This document shows, piece after piece, positions 8,793-17,706 of a stretch of 64,000 nucleotides of DNA (position 1 is the stretch's first letter; each line of letters starts with the position of its first letter). Source of the stretch: Albidovulum litorale (lineage in GTDB: Bacteria > Pseudomonadota > Alphaproteobacteria > Rhodobacterales > Rhodobacteraceae); contig NZ_JAOWKZ010000003.1 of the NCBI RefSeq assembly GCF_025751495.1, positions 186,001 through 250,000 of the forward strand. The letters run 5' to 3'. Position numbers and translations under genes: made by a program. Under the pieces are notes generated by a model. The model was not told the DNA's origin. It did not search any database and saw only the letters and a program-made list of their open reading frames with translations.

Positions 8793-9265
8793 TCTGCGAG
8801 GCGATGGAGGATTTCGCCAGTGCCCTGCCCCGCGACCGGGCTTTGGCGGGACTCGACCTTGGCACCAAGACCATTGGCGTCGCCGTGTCGGACCGGCGGT
8901 TGTCAGTGGCGACGCCGCTTGAAACAATCAAACGGACGAAATTCACCGCCGATGCCAATGCGTTGCTCGCGATTTGCGCCAAACGCGAGATCGGCGGGCT
9001 GGTGCTGGGCCTGCCTCGCAACATGGACGGGACCGAAGGTCCACGCTGCCAGTCGACGCGCGCCTTCGCCCGCAATCTGGAGCGTCTGACCGATCTGCCG
9101 ATCACCTATTGGGACGAACGCCTGTCGACCGTCGCCGCCGAACGCGCGCTTTTGGAGGCGGATACGACACGCAAGCGTCGCTCCGAGGTGATCGACCATG
9201 TCGCGGCGGGGTATATCCTGCAAGGGGCGCTCGACCGGATCGGGCATATGAGGCGGCAGGCATGA
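8789..9265 (+). CDS. ruvX: Putative Holliday junction resolvase RuvX/YqgF
   Basis: This 158-residue RNase H-fold protein overlaps ccmI by 4 bases (ATGA). It has the family's first acidic motif in LDLGTKTIGVA, the LVLGLPRNMDGTEG segment, and the conserved DERLST and DHVAAGYILQ blocks. A second ATG lies five codons in and could be used. The family is implicated in pre-16S rRNA processing and possibly junction resolution. Cytoplasmic. Confidence 0.93.
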   Translation: MICEAMEDFASALPRDRALAGLDLGTKTIGVAVSDRRLSVATPLETIKRTKFTADANALLAICAKREIGGLVLGLPRNMDGTEGPRCQSTRAFARNLERLTDLPITYWDERLSTVAAERALLEADTTRKRRSEVIDHVAAGYILQGALDRIGHMRRQA

Positions 9266-9498
9266 GCGACGAGGTCTGGAAGCGGCAGGAAGTGGACAGC
9301 CCCTGCATCAAGATCTGTACGATCCATCCGGCCGAACGGCTCTGCGTCGGCTGCCTGCGTTCGATCGACGAGATTGCCGGCTGGGGCAGGATGAGCCCCG
9401 AGGAACGCCGGGCGATCATGGCGGACCTGCCCTCCCGCGCACCGCGCCTGCGCCAGCGCAGGGGTGGACGTGCGGTGAGAATGTCAGCCAAGAACTAG
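9262..9498 (+). CDS. DUF1289 domain protein
   Basis: This 78-residue protein overlaps ruvX by 4 bases, which decides the start. It has the DUF1289 signature: SPCIKICTIHP, then CVGCLRSIDEI, then WGRMSPEER, a four-cysteine small domain likely to bind metal. Such proteins are common as short genes in Proteobacteria, and their function is not established. A basic Arg-rich tail follows the domain. Confidence 0.85.
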   Translation: MSDEVWKRQEVDSPCIKICTIHPAERLCVGCLRSIDEIAGWGRMSPEERRAIMADLPSRAPRLRQRRGGRAVRMSAKN

Positions 9499-9508
9499 CG
9501 TTGCTCCG

Positions 9509-10321
9509 TCACGCTTTTTGAACAGCCTCGAAGCCATGAACGCGCTCGGTTTCACTTTCGCTGAAATTGCCTCGCCAGACGATCTCGAAACCAGCTTCCT
9601 TCAAGAACCCGTAAAAGGTGCTTTCATTGATGACGGATTCGTGCATTTCGCCAATGATGACAGCGACGTCTTTGATCCGTTCACCGAGCCCCGAAAGCAC
9701 CTCCATTTCGGCCCCCTCAACATCGAGTTTTAGGAGGTCGATGCGGTCGATTCCGTGCGCCTCAAGGTGATCAGCCAGTGTGATCAGCGGAACACGCTCG
9801 GTCATGGCACCGTCATTAAAGCCTTCTTTAAGTGAATGCATCGCCCCGAATTCGGCGATCTTCAGGTCGATCGACCCGGTTTCCGCGCCCAGAGCGCTCT
9901 TGAAGGCCAGCGTCCCCGGTATGCAGGCAAGGTTTTTCTCGAGAAGGTCAAAGTTCTCCCGCTCCGGTTCGAAAGCATGAAGAGAAAAGCCCGGATACCG
10001 CCCTAGCAACCAAAGCGCAGCAATGCCGACATTAGCACCGGCATCAACAATGAATGGTGAGGCGGTGACCTTCGAGCGCACGTGGTACTGTCGCTCAAAC
10101 AGTATTTCGCCCAGAACGAAAATATCCTGCACCCGGATTGTGACCGGAAATACCTGGCCTGAGATGCGCAGGCGCAGCGAAACCTTATCGCTGTAGCGTT
10201 CGGGCTTGGACAGAGCTAGGTAGATTTCGAAAAGGGCGCGCCGGCTCGCACCGTCGGCAGCGGCACGAGTGATCAGGAAAAGAGCTTCACGCGCGCGATG
10301 AATTTTCTTTCCGATCATCAT
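9509..10321 (-). CDS. FkbM-family SAM-dependent methyltransferase
   Basis: This 270-residue protein starts at ATG 10321, overlapping the stop of the glycosyltransferase upstream by 4 bases; a frame extending to 10384 lies inside that gene. The SAM motif I reads FIVDAGANVGIAALW. Motif II-like DLLKLDVEGAEMEVL follows, as in FkbM O-methyltransferases that modify sugars or polyketides. The pairing with a GT2 enzyme suggests modification of a surface or exported glycan. The exact substrate is not visible. Confidence 0.85.
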   Translation of the reverse strand: MMIGKKIHRAREALFLITRAAADGASRRALFEIYLALSKPERYSDKVSLRLRISGQVFPVTIRVQDIFVLGEILFERQYHVRSKVTASPFIVDAGANVGIAALWLLGRYPGFSLHAFEPERENFDLLEKNLACIPGTLAFKSALGAETGSIDLKIAEFGAMHSLKEGFNDGAMTERVPLITLADHLEAHGIDRIDLLKLDVEGAEMEVLSGLGERIKDVAVIIGEMHESVINESTFYGFLKEAGFEIVWRGNFSESETERVHGFEAVQKA

Positions 10322-11208
10322 CGTACCTTCGATAGTGAATTGCCCGGCCCGAAGAAGTAACCGACGATTTCGCCCGCACCCCAAGCAATTGAAAACGCTA
10401 CCTGATGTGGCAGTGATTTCATTAGCTTATCAACATGATAGTTCTTGGCGCGGATCCGCTTCATAGTCCTGATGAAGATCACCGGCGGCAGCGCGAAACC
10501 GAGGATACCCATCTTAATTCTCTGCGCCAGAGGCGCATCCGCGACCCGTGCACCAGCATAGCTGCGTGAATACAGGAAACGCTGAGAAAGATAGAGACTG
10601 AATGTGTAGTGCATCTTGTGCCCAACCACGATGTCGGGCCGCATAATCAATTCTATGCCCTTGGCCCGCATTGCATCGTGCAGCCGGTTTTCCCATTTGT
10701 GCTCGGCGAGCACGGTTGAAAAGCGCATCAGCACCTCGCGCCGGTAGATCACGTTATTTCCGGGGAGCCATGTCGATGGGCCTGCAGGCAAGGGGGGCAG
10801 AACCGAGGAGTATTCACAAAGGAACGCGGCCCAATCCATCAGTGTCTCGGTCGCAGCATTCTTGACCGCGCCGCCGACTACATCATGACCTTCTGCCAGC
10901 GCGTCAAGCATACGCCGCGCCCAGTCGTCGGGCACGATCACATGATCCTCGATTATCGCGACTGCCGGTGCCGTCGCGCGACCGATCGCCAGCGCTCGCA
11001 TCTCGGGGATCGTAGCCACTGGCGGCACCCGGATCAGTACCACCTCGGGGTAGTCTCGCTCGACGGTCCAGCGCAGCCTTTCCCCAGTCCGGTCGATAAC
11101 GATTATTTCAAGCTTCGCGTCTTTGTTCGCCTTCAGCGCATCAAGGCAGCCGATCAAATCGGATAAATCGTTGACGACCGGTATAATGACAGAAAGATCA
11201 AAGGGCAT
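10318..11208 (-). CDS. GT2-family glycosyltransferase
   Basis: This 296-residue protein has a GT-A fold. The nucleotide-sugar entry is LSVIIPVVNDLSDL, a DXD-like region is seen as EDHVIVPDDW, and the acceptor-side motif is in LPGNNVIYRREVL. The C-terminal part (about 215-290) contains a hydrophobic segment (MGILGFALPPVIFI) that may contact the membrane. It is translationally coupled to the FkbM methyltransferase, so the two probably act on the same glycan. No polysaccharide export genes are adjacent. Confidence 0.85.
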   Translation of the reverse strand: MPFDLSVIIPVVNDLSDLIGCLDALKANKDAKLEIIVIDRTGERLRWTVERDYPEVVLIRVPPVATIPEMRALAIGRATAPAVAIIEDHVIVPDDWARRMLDALAEGHDVVGGAVKNAATETLMDWAAFLCEYSSVLPPLPAGPSTWLPGNNVIYRREVLMRFSTVLAEHKWENRLHDAMRAKGIELIMRPDIVVGHKMHYTFSLYLSQRFLYSRSYAGARVADAPLAQRIKMGILGFALPPVIFIRTMKRIRAKNYHVDKLMKSLPHQVAFSIAWGAGEIVGYFFGPGNSLSKVR

Positions 11209-11603
11209 CTGGCTGAAAGGATCCTAACGAGGCAGAACGGCCTCTTACCCGCTTTACGTAGCAGAACCACTTCAACGTCACAATCTAAGGGGAAAGACTG
11301 TCCGCGTTGATGGCGCACCTAGAGCAATTGGAGAGATATTGTTTCGCTCGGCTCGCCTTTCAAAAATCCCGCCACCTTGCACAGCGTTTTAAGGCAAAAG
11401 CTAAAGGAAGACCTAGATGACACGTTTGAGCAGCTTCAGGGTCTTCGCGTGGAGCAGTTTCTCTCCCATAGCGTCGCAATTAGTGACATCGCAACGATCG
11501 CAGCCAAAAGATAAGCATGGACCATGCCAATAATTGGGGGAGCGCCTCAGACCGGCTCACGCCTCTGACGCCTGACCTGACCGCTACTGGTCTTTAACCG
11601 GCG
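11209..11603. other. Intergenic stretch with a possible gene remnant
   Basis: These 395 bases between the GT2 gene and bamE hold no complete gene. On the plus strand, 11323-11514 is open for 63 codons with protein-like composition but no start codon context; a TAG sits directly before it. It may be the tail of a lost gene. The base composition is lower in GC than neighbouring genes. No RNA gene or clear terminator is seen. Confidence 0.35.
11323..11514 (+). pseudogene. Possible C-terminal gene remnant (63 codons)
   Basis: The frame from 11323 to the TAA at 11512 encodes an amphipathic, helix-rich sequence (for example LRQKLKEDLDDTFEQLQGL). It is bounded upstream by an in-frame stop and has no plausible initiation site. 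It resembles the end of a protein rather than random sequence, but no family is recognised. A chance frame is equally possible. Confidence 0.18.
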
Positions 11604-12068
11604 TCAGCTATTGTCACCGAGAACCTGACCGGCGCTGATATTGCCGATATTCCCAAGAAGCTGACGCAGGAAGCTCAGGCCCTTGATATTGCTGTCCGTC
11701 ACGCGACGAGACAAGACCACGGCCTGTCCGTCCTCCAGCCCGAAACGTTCGACATTCTCGACCGTGCCGCCTTCATCGAAGGTGATCGCGACGACCTGAC
11801 GGTCCACTTCCTGCGGAGCCTTGCCACCGTAATGCCGGAACCGGCTGCCGACGTAATACCATGCACCGCCGGTCAGAAGTCCGGTTGACGATGGACGGCC
11901 CACGGCACGGGCCACCGTCTCTTGCGTCGATTCGCCGACCACGACTTTTTCGAGATCTTCATCACGCGGGACATAACCGTGGTTGCGGTATTGCGCCGAA
12001 CATGCCGCTAAGACGACGAGCATAAGCATCGCCGCACCGCGCTTCATCCCGGAACCGAGCCTACCCAT
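11604..12068 (-). CDS. bamE: Outer membrane assembly lipoprotein BamE (SmpA/OmlA)
   Basis: This 154-residue lipoprotein has a signal with lipobox LAAC (Cys near residue 23). The SmpA/OmlA domain follows, with the GESTQETVARAVGRPS turn and WYYVGSRF strand typical of BamE. It is a small subunit of the beta-barrel assembly machine at the inner face of the outer membrane. A second ATG at 12047 would give 147 residues and also keep the signal. Divergent from yceD, which is the usual order in Rhodobacterales. Confidence 0.9.
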   Translation of the reverse strand: MGRLGSGMKRGAAMLMLVVLAACSAQYRNHGYVPRDEDLEKVVVGESTQETVARAVGRPSSTGLLTGGAWYYVGSRFRHYGGKAPQEVDRQVVAITFDEGGTVENVERFGLEDGQAVVLSRRVTDSNIKGLSFLRQLLGNIGNISAGQVLGDNS

Positions 12069-12187
12069 ACCGCCCTCTTGCCTTACCGCCCCAAGCCTTT
12101 TATCCGGCTTACAACATGCCGGGGCCGTCCTTCAAGGACGAAGCCGCCCCCAAGGGCCTCGCCCCTGCCCGCGCAGAGGATCGCAAG

Positions 12188-12739
12188 ATGACCGCTGACA
12201 CAATCCCCTACTCGCATCCGCTCCGCGTCGCTGACCTGGCGACGCGCAAGCCGACACGCTTTGACCTGAAGCCGGACGCGACCACCTGCAACCAGATCGC
12301 AGCGTCTTTGGGCCTTCTGGCGCTGGACAAGCTGCGCTTTGCCGGAGAGATCCGGCCGCAGGGCGGGCGCGACTGGTTGCTGGAGGCGACGCTTGGGGCG
12401 ACGGTGACGCAGGCCTGTGTTGTTACGCTTGCCCCTGTGACGAACCGGATCGAAGAAGACGTGACCCGGCACTACCTGGCCGACATGCCCGAGCCTGAGG
12501 GCGAGGAAGTCGAAATGCCGGAGGACGACAGCGTTGAGGCCCTTACCGATGTGATCGACCCCGGCGCAGTTCTGATTGAGGCGCTGGCGCTCTCGCTGCC
12601 ACTTTATCCGCGAGCCGACGGCGCTGAACTGGGCACGGCCCGTTTCGCCGAACCCGGCGCCGAACCGCTGTCTGACGAAGCGCTGAAGCCCTTTGCCGGC
12701 CTTGCGGACTTGCTTAAAAAAGGCGATGACACTGCATGA
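12188..12739 (+). CDS. yceD: YceD family protein (DUF177)
   Basis: This 183-residue protein starts at ATG 12188 after AGAGGATCG; an upstream in-frame ATG at 12116 gives an unlikely basic leader. The core has the DUF177 pattern, including the conserved cysteine in TQACVVTLAPV and an acidic tail region before the terminal EPLSDEALKPFAGLADLL. YceD is genetically tied to rpmF, which follows here. It has been linked to 23S rRNA maturation, though the mechanism is unclear. Confidence 0.9.
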   Translation: MTADTIPYSHPLRVADLATRKPTRFDLKPDATTCNQIAASLGLLALDKLRFAGEIRPQGGRDWLLEATLGATVTQACVVTLAPVTNRIEEDVTRHYLADMPEPEGEEVEMPEDDSVEALTDVIDPGAVLIEALALSLPLYPRADGAELGTARFAEPGAEPLSDEALKPFAGLADLLKKGDDTA

Positions 12740-12916
12740 GTGGCCGGGAAAACGACGCCGCCGGAAAAGCGCCAGAAAAGACTTGCGCCCGCGCGGAATC
12801 GCAGTATGTTCCCGGCCTCGCTTGAACGTTGGGTTCGCACCGGTCGCAATAAGGCTGCCACGTGTCGAAACCCCAGGAAAACCGGGGCCTTGCCCCAACT
12901 AACCCGAGGTTGAGAC

Positions 12917-13123
12917 ATGGCTGTCCCTCAGAACCGGACCACACGGTCCCGCCGCAACATGCGCCGCGCCCACGATGCTCTGGTCGCCGCAAACCCGAAC
13001 GAATGCCCGAACTGTGGCGAACTGAAGCGCCCGCATCACGTCTGTGGCGCCTGCGGTCACTACGCTGATCGCGAAGTTGTCGCGCAGACCGCCGAGATCG
13101 ACCTGGACGAAGACGCGGCGTAA
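12917..13123 (+). CDS. rpmF: 50S ribosomal protein L32
   Basis: This 68-residue ribosomal protein starts [17 protein letters not shown]. It carries a four-cysteine zinc ribbon, CPNCGE then CGACGHY. Length, N-terminus and position between yceD and plsX are diagnostic for L32. A component of the large ribosomal subunit near the exit tunnel. Confidence 0.98.
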   Translation: MAVPQNRTTRSRRNMRRAHDALVAANPNECPNCGELKRPHHVCGACGHYADREVVAQTAEIDLDEDAA

Positions 13124-13148
13124 GCCGGCTGTCTGACCGGTCCCCGGC

Positions 13149-14270
13149 ATGACGTCAGAAAACGATCCCGCGCCCGAAGCCCCGAAATCCGGGACTTCGG
13201 GCCGTATCGTTATTTCGGTCGACGCCATGGGCGGCGATCAAGGGCCTGCTGCCGTTGTTGGCGGCATGGCTGACGCTGCCGACAAGAATCCCGAGATTGA
13301 GTTCATCCTTCATGGCCCCGAGACCCTGTTGCAGAGTCTCGTATCGGCGCGCCCGTCGCTGAGCGGTCGCTGCACCATACGTCACGCTGACGGTATCGTG
13401 ACGATGGAGGACAAGCCCGGTCAGGTCATGCGCAACGGGCAGGACACCTCGATGTGGTCCGCCATCGAAAGTGTGCGGAACCACGAGGCAACCGTCGCCG
13501 TCAGCTGTGGCAATACCGGCGCCCTGATGGCCCTTTCGGTTATCCGGCTCCGGAAACTCCCCGGTGTCAATCGTCCCGCCATCGCCTGCCTCTGGCCCTC
13601 GCGCAATGCGGGCGGGTTCAACGTGATGTTGGATGTCGGCGCCGACATCAAGGCCGAGGCGCAGGACCTTCTTCAATACGCCCTGATGGGCGCTTCTTAT
13701 GCCCGGAACGGGCTCGGGATCGAGCGGCCCCGGGTGGGCCTTCTGAACGTGGGGACCGAGGACCACAAGGGCGGGGCCGAGCTGAAGGCTGCGCAGGACC
13801 TTCTGATGGCTTCAACCGAAACCGGCCGCTTCGACTATGCCGGTTTTGTCGAGGGCAGCGACCTACCCTCCACCAAGGTCGATGTGATTGTCACCGACGG
13901 ATTCACCGGCAATATCGCGCTGAAAACCGGGGAAGGCACTGCAAAGCTGGTCGGTGACTTCCTGAAAGAAGCGTTGAATGCTGGTCTCATGTCGCGCCTC
14001 GGCGCGCTACTGGCCATGGGATCGCTGAAGCAGCTTCGTCAACGCATTGATCCCCGCCGGGTCAATGGCGGAGTATTCCTCGGGCTGAACGGCACGGTGG
14101 TCAAATCGCACGGATCGGCGGATGCGACGGGTGTGTCGGCAGCACTGAAACTTGCATTCCGGCTGGCAAAGTCGGGCTATCAGGAAAGACTCGCCGCGCG
14201 GGTTGCCTCTGCCGCGCAGGCGGGGCAGGATGCCGCCGCGAAGGGTGAACAGGGCGGAAATTCCGAATGA
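13149..14270 (+). CDS. plsX: Phosphate acyltransferase PlsX
   Basis: This 373-residue enzyme converts acyl-ACP and phosphate to acyl-phosphate, the first step of membrane phospholipid synthesis through PlsY. The family start is seen as ISVDAMGGDQGP (about residues 22-33), followed by CGNTGALMALS and the DGFTGNIALKT block. Residues 1-20 are a non-conserved extension. It overlaps fabH by 4 bases (ATGA), coupling phospholipid and fatty-acid initiation enzymes. Confidence 0.97.
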   Translation: MTSENDPAPEAPKSGTSGRIVISVDAMGGDQGPAAVVGGMADAADKNPEIEFILHGPETLLQSLVSARPSLSGRCTIRHADGIVTMEDKPGQVMRNGQDTSMWSAIESVRNHEATVAVSCGNTGALMALSVIRLRKLPGVNRPAIACLWPSRNAGGFNVMLDVGADIKAEAQDLLQYALMGASYARNGLGIERPRVGLLNVGTEDHKGGAELKAAQDLLMASTETGRFDYAGFVEGSDLPSTKVDVIVTDGFTGNIALKTGEGTAKLVGDFLKEALNAGLMSRLGALLAMGSLKQLRQRIDPRRVNGGVFLGLNGTVVKSHGSADATGVSAALKLAFRLAKSGYQERLAARVASAAQAGQDAAAKGEQGGNSE

Positions 14271-15241
14271 CAATTCGTGCGGTTGTGCGGGGGGTGGGGC
14301 ACTATCTCCCCGAACGTGTAGTCCCGAATACATGGTTCGAGGACCGCGTCGACACGACCGACGAATGGATTCGCAGCCGCACCGGCATCGAGCGCCGTCA
14401 CTTTGCGGCGGAAGGTGAAACGACATCCGATCTTGGCGCGAAGGCGGCCCAGGCTGCGCTGGCCGATGCAGGAATGACGGCTGAAGATGTCGACGCTGTG
14501 GTCGTCGCCACCTCGACCGCCGATCTGACCTTTCCCTCAGCCGCGACCATGGTTCAGGCCAAACTCGGTATGAAGCAGGGCTTCGCTTTCGACGTGCAGG
14601 CGGTCTGCGCCGGATTCGTCTATGCGCTGTCGAACGCCAATGCGCTGATCCTTGCGGGTCAGGCGAAGCGGGTGCTTGTCATCGGGGCCGAAACATTCAG
14701 CCGCATCCTCGACTTCGAAGATCGCGGCACCTGCGTTCTTTTCGGCGATGGTGCGGGGGCGGTTCTGCTGGAAGCGTCGACCGGCGGCGGCACCTCAGAC
14801 GACCGCGGCATCCTCGCGACAGACCTGCACAGCGATGGCAGCTACAAGGACCTGCTCTATGTCGACGGTGGTGTCTCCACCACCGGCACAGCCGGGCATC
14901 TGCGCATGCAGGGCAATCAGGTGTTCCGCCATGCCGTTGAAAAACTTGCAGAAACTGCTCACACCGCGCTCGACAAGGCGGGGCTTTCCGGCGCCGATGT
15001 CGACTGGATCGTTCCGCATCAGGCCAACCTGCGCATCATCACAGCGACTGCACAGCGCATGCAGGTGCCGATGGAGCGTGTGGTCGTCACCGTACAGGAT
15101 CATGGCAACACTTCGGCCGCATCGATTCCCCTCGCTTTGTCGGTCGGGAAAGAGCGTGGCCAGATCAAGGAAGGCGATCTGATCGTCACCGAGGCCATCG
15201 GCGGTGGTTTGAGCTGGGGTTCAGTCGTCCTGCGCTGGTAA
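14267..15241 (+). CDS. fabH: 3-oxoacyl-ACP synthase III (KAS III)
   Basis: This 324-residue enzyme condenses acetyl-CoA with malonyl-ACP to start fatty-acid synthesis. The catalytic cysteine is in AVCAGFVYAL, the histidine in IVPHQANLRI and the asparagine in DHGNTSAASIP, completing the Cys-His-Asn triad. The RTGIERRHFA segment near residue 38 is also typical. Translationally coupled to plsX. Confidence 0.97.
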   Translation: MTIRAVVRGVGHYLPERVVPNTWFEDRVDTTDEWIRSRTGIERRHFAAEGETTSDLGAKAAQAALADAGMTAEDVDAVVVATSTADLTFPSAATMVQAKLGMKQGFAFDVQAVCAGFVYALSNANALILAGQAKRVLVIGAETFSRILDFEDRGTCVLFGDGAGAVLLEASTGGGTSDDRGILATDLHSDGSYKDLLYVDGGVSTTGTAGHLRMQGNQVFRHAVEKLAETAHTALDKAGLSGADVDWIVPHQANLRIITATAQRMQVPMERVVVTVQDHGNTSAASIPLALSVGKERGQIKEGDLIVTEAIGGGLSWGSVVLRW

Positions 15242-15284
15242 ATCTCCGCTTGAAAACCCCTTCCCAAGCCATTGATATTGACTT

Positions 15285-15298
15285 GGGTTTTTAAACCC
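15285..15298. promoter_or_regulatory. Palindrome GGGTTT-TT-AAACCC upstream of ihfA
   Basis: A 6-base inverted repeat with a 2-base centre lies about 33 bases upstream of the ihfA start, overlapping a possible -35 TTGACT (15278-15283). It could be an operator or simply part of the promoter. No regulator is identified. Confidence 0.35.
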
Positions 15299-15330
15299 CT
15301 CATCCTCGCCCAAACATTCAGGGGGACGAG

Positions 15331-15633
15331 ATGAGCGACAAGACATTGACGCGTATGGACCTGAGCGAGGCGGTGTTCCGCGAAGTGGGCCTTTCCCGCA
15401 ATGAATCCGCACAGTTGGTCGAAGGTGTGCTGCAGCACATGTCCGACGCGCTGGTGAACGGTGAGACGGTCAAGATCTCGTCCTTCGGCACCTTCTCGGT
15501 GCGCGACAAGGCGGCCCGTGTCGGCCGCAATCCCAAGACCGGTGACGAGGTGCCGATTCACCCGCGTCGGGTCCTGACCTTCCGGCCCTCGCATCTGATG
15601 AAAGATCGCGTCGCCGACGGCAACAAGGGCTGA
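15331..15633 (+). CDS. ihfA: Integration host factor alpha subunit
   Basis: This 100-residue HU/IHF-fold protein bends DNA as a heterodimer with IhfB. The start follows GGGGGACGAG. The DNA-contacting arm is seen in [22 protein letters not shown] with the intercalating proline region at the tip. The plsX-fabH-ihfA-merR order is conserved in this group. IHF often assists sigma-54 promoters such as the one at 60.95 kb, though no IHF site was assigned there. Confidence 0.96.
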   Translation: MSDKTLTRMDLSEAVFREVGLSRNESAQLVEGVLQHMSDALVNGETVKISSFGTFSVRDKAARVGRNPKTGDEVPIHPRRVLTFRPSHLMKDRVADGNKG

Positions 15634-15644
15634 GGCAGTCCGAG

Positions 15645-16313
15645 ATGGAGAAATCGGCTGAGGCCTTCCGCACCATCAGCGAAGTCTCCGAGCTTCTCGA
15701 CACGCCAGCCCATGTGCTGCGCTTCTGGGAAAGCCGATTCTCGCAGGTTCGGCCCGTAAAGCGCGCGGGCGGGCGGCGTTATTACCGACCAAACGACCTA
15801 GCGCTTCTGGGCGGGATCAAGAAACTCCTGCACGAAGATGGCCTGACGATCCGGGGTGTGCAGAAGATCCTCAAAGAACAGGGCGTCCGCCATGTCGCTG
15901 CCTTCTCGGCTGTCGATCTGACGGGCGCGGCGGAGGCGAAGGACCAGCCTGCGGCCGCCAGCGCGCATAAGGTCTGGCCGGAAACCGCGTCGCCTGATGC
16001 AGCGGCACCGGGCGACCGGCTTCTGCCCGATCCCGACGATACGCCAGAGGCGCCGATGCATGTCGATGCGCCGACGCTGCCCCTTGGCGACGGTGACAAT
16101 GTGCTGCCGCTCGGGACCCAACCTCAGAAACACGACGAACGTCCCGTCAAGCGGGCTTCCGCGCCGCGCGATGCGCAGCCCGCGGCCGCAATGCTGAGGG
16201 CAATGGATGCGCTTAGGGCTGAGGAAAAGAAATCCGAACTCACATCGGTCTACTTCCGGCTCGTCAACCTCAAAGATCGCCTTCAGCGCAACCTACCCGC
16301 GTCACGCGGCTGA
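15645..16313 (+). CDS. MerR-family transcriptional regulator
   Basis: This 222-residue protein has an N-terminal winged-helix of the MerR type ([37 protein letters not shown], about residues 8-50) and the following helix [12 protein letters not shown]. It lacks the metal-binding cysteines of MerR proper. The C-terminal half is Pro/Ala-rich and probably disordered, ending in a short helical segment. It lies 12 bases after ihfA. Such proteins follow ihfA widely in alphaproteobacteria; target genes are unknown. Confidence 0.87.
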   Translation: MEKSAEAFRTISEVSELLDTPAHVLRFWESRFSQVRPVKRAGGRRYYRPNDLALLGGIKKLLHEDGLTIRGVQKILKEQGVRHVAAFSAVDLTGAAEAKDQPAAASAHKVWPETASPDAAAPGDRLLPDPDDTPEAPMHVDAPTLPLGDGDNVLPLGTQPQKHDERPVKRASAPRDAQPAAAMLRAMDALRAEEKKSELTSVYFRLVNLKDRLQRNLPASRG

Positions 16314-16362
16314 ACCTGACCGTGCCCGCTGCATCCCGTTCCCCGGCCTTGCGTTTTGTCGC

Positions 16363-16392
16363 TTGCCCCCGCCCCCGCAATCATCCTATACA
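16363..16392 (+). promoter_or_regulatory. Putative sigma-70 promoter of tRNA-Pro
   Basis: TTGCCC at 16363-16368 and TATACA at 16387-16392 are separated by 18 bases. Initiation would fall near 16399, just before the mature tRNA 5' end at 16402. The -10 is good and the -35 is moderate. Confidence 0.5.
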
Positions 16393-16401
16393 CCGCCCCG
16401 T

Positions 16402-16479
16402 CGGGCCGTGGCGCAGCCTGGTTAGCGCGTCCGTCTGGGGGGCGGAAGGTCGCGAGTTCGAATCTCGCCGGCCCGACCA
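16402..16479 (+). tRNA. tRNA-Pro (anticodon GGG)
   Basis: The acceptor stem CGGGCCG pairs perfectly with CGGCCCG (16469-16475), followed by discriminator A and an encoded CCA. The anticodon stem is TCCGT/GCGGA with loop CTGGGGG, giving anticodon GGG. The T arm is GCGAG-TTCGAAT-CTCGC. A 12-base-pair hairpin follows. Confidence 0.95.
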
Positions 16480-16486
16480 TCACCGA

Positions 16487-16516
16487 AACGCCCACCCCCT
16501 TACCGGGGTGGGCGTT
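16487..16516 (+). terminator. Hairpin after tRNA-Pro
   Basis: AACGCCCACCCC pairs with GGGGTGGGCGTT across a 6-base loop. No T-tract follows on the plus strand, so termination efficiency is uncertain. Its position 7 bases after the tRNA CCA end supports a role in ending the tRNA transcript. Confidence 0.6.
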
Positions 16517-16536
16517 CGCATATCGGGAGGGGCCAG

Positions 16537-17619
16537 ATGACGGGAACCGGAGTGCTCGCCGACAGCGCCATCCGCGCCATGGTGGAGGCCGGTCAGATCG
16601 TGGCCGACGCGCCTGTTCTTGACGCCCAGATCCAGCCTGCGAGCCTTGATCTTAGACTTGGTACAACCGCCTACCGGGTCCGCGCCTCTTTCCTTGCGGG
16701 TAAGGGGCGAACGGTTGAAGACCGGCTGACAGAGTTTGAGATGCACCGGATCGACCTGCGCCCCGGGGCTGTGCTTGAAAAGGGCTGCGTCTATGTCGTG
16801 CCCCTGATGGAAAGCCTTGTACTGCCGGAGGGTATGACTGGTGCTGCCAGCGCGAAATCCTCCATCGGCAGGCTCGACCTGCTGACACGGATCATCACCG
16901 ATCACGGGACCGAATTCGACCGGGTGCAGGCGGGCTATCAAGGCCGCCTTTATGTCGAAATCTGCCCGCAAAGCTTTTCCGTCATCGCCACGGCCGGGCA
17001 GATGCTGAACCAGATCATCTTCCGGTGCGGCCATACGCTGATCGACGACGATGCACTCAGGGCGATCCATGCGAAAACGCCGATCGTCTCGGGGCAGGCC
17101 GTGATTTCCGGTGGTCTCGGCTTCTCGGTGGACCTGAAGCCTGAGACAGGCAATCTCGTCGGCTACCGTGCCAAACCCCATACCGGCGTCATCGACCTTT
17201 CAAAACTCGGCCATTACGATCCGGCTGAGTTCTGGGAAGAGGTCCGAACCGATACCGGCTGGATCATCCTCGACCCCGGCGCCTTCTACATTCTCGTCAG
17301 CCGCGAGGCGATCGCGATCCCGCCAGACTGCGCGGCTGAAATGGCGCCCTATCTGGCGATGGTGGGCGAGTTCCGCGTGCACTACGCGGGTTTCTTCGAT
17401 CCCGGATTCGGCTGGGCCGAGGCAGGCGGCGCGGGGTCACGCGGTGTGCTGGAAGTCCGCTGTCACGAGGCGCCCTTCGTGCTGGAGCACGGTCAGGTCG
17501 TTGGGCGGCTGGTTTATGAGCGCATGGCGAGCGTCCCGGAACGGGTCTATGGCGCGGGGATCGCCTCCAACTATCAGGGTCAGGGGCTGAAACTGTCAAA
17601 GCACTTCCGCAGCCGCTGA
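16537..17619 (+). CDS. dcd: Long-form dCTP deaminase (2'-deoxycytidine 5'-triphosphate deaminase)
   Basis: This 360-residue protein is nearly twice the length of a classical Dcd (about 190). Each half has the dUTPase/Dcd beta-fold pattern: in the N-half ASAKSSIGRLD, GYQGRLYVEI and AGQMLNQI; in the C-half AGFFDPGFGW, GVLEVRCHE and HGQVVGRL. It therefore looks like an internal duplication, as in the long alphaproteobacterial form. It supplies dUTP for dTMP synthesis. The start follows GGGAGGGG. Confidence 0.85.
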   Translation: MTGTGVLADSAIRAMVEAGQIVADAPVLDAQIQPASLDLRLGTTAYRVRASFLAGKGRTVEDRLTEFEMHRIDLRPGAVLEKGCVYVVPLMESLVLPEGMTGAASAKSSIGRLDLLTRIITDHGTEFDRVQAGYQGRLYVEICPQSFSVIATAGQMLNQIIFRCGHTLIDDDALRAIHAKTPIVSGQAVISGGLGFSVDLKPETGNLVGYRAKPHTGVIDLSKLGHYDPAEFWEEVRTDTGWIILDPGAFYILVSREAIAIPPDCAAEMAPYLAMVGEFRVHYAGFFDPGFGWAEAGGAGSRGVLEVRCHEAPFVLEHGQVVGRLVYERMASVPERVYGAGIASNYQGQGLKLSKHFRSR

Positions 17620-17706
17620 CACGTCTTTTCCGGTAAACACCCAAAAAAATTCAACTTTCTTGGGAATAGTCTTCAAAGATTTTTCCGCCCTTCGCAGCCG
17701 TTCAGA

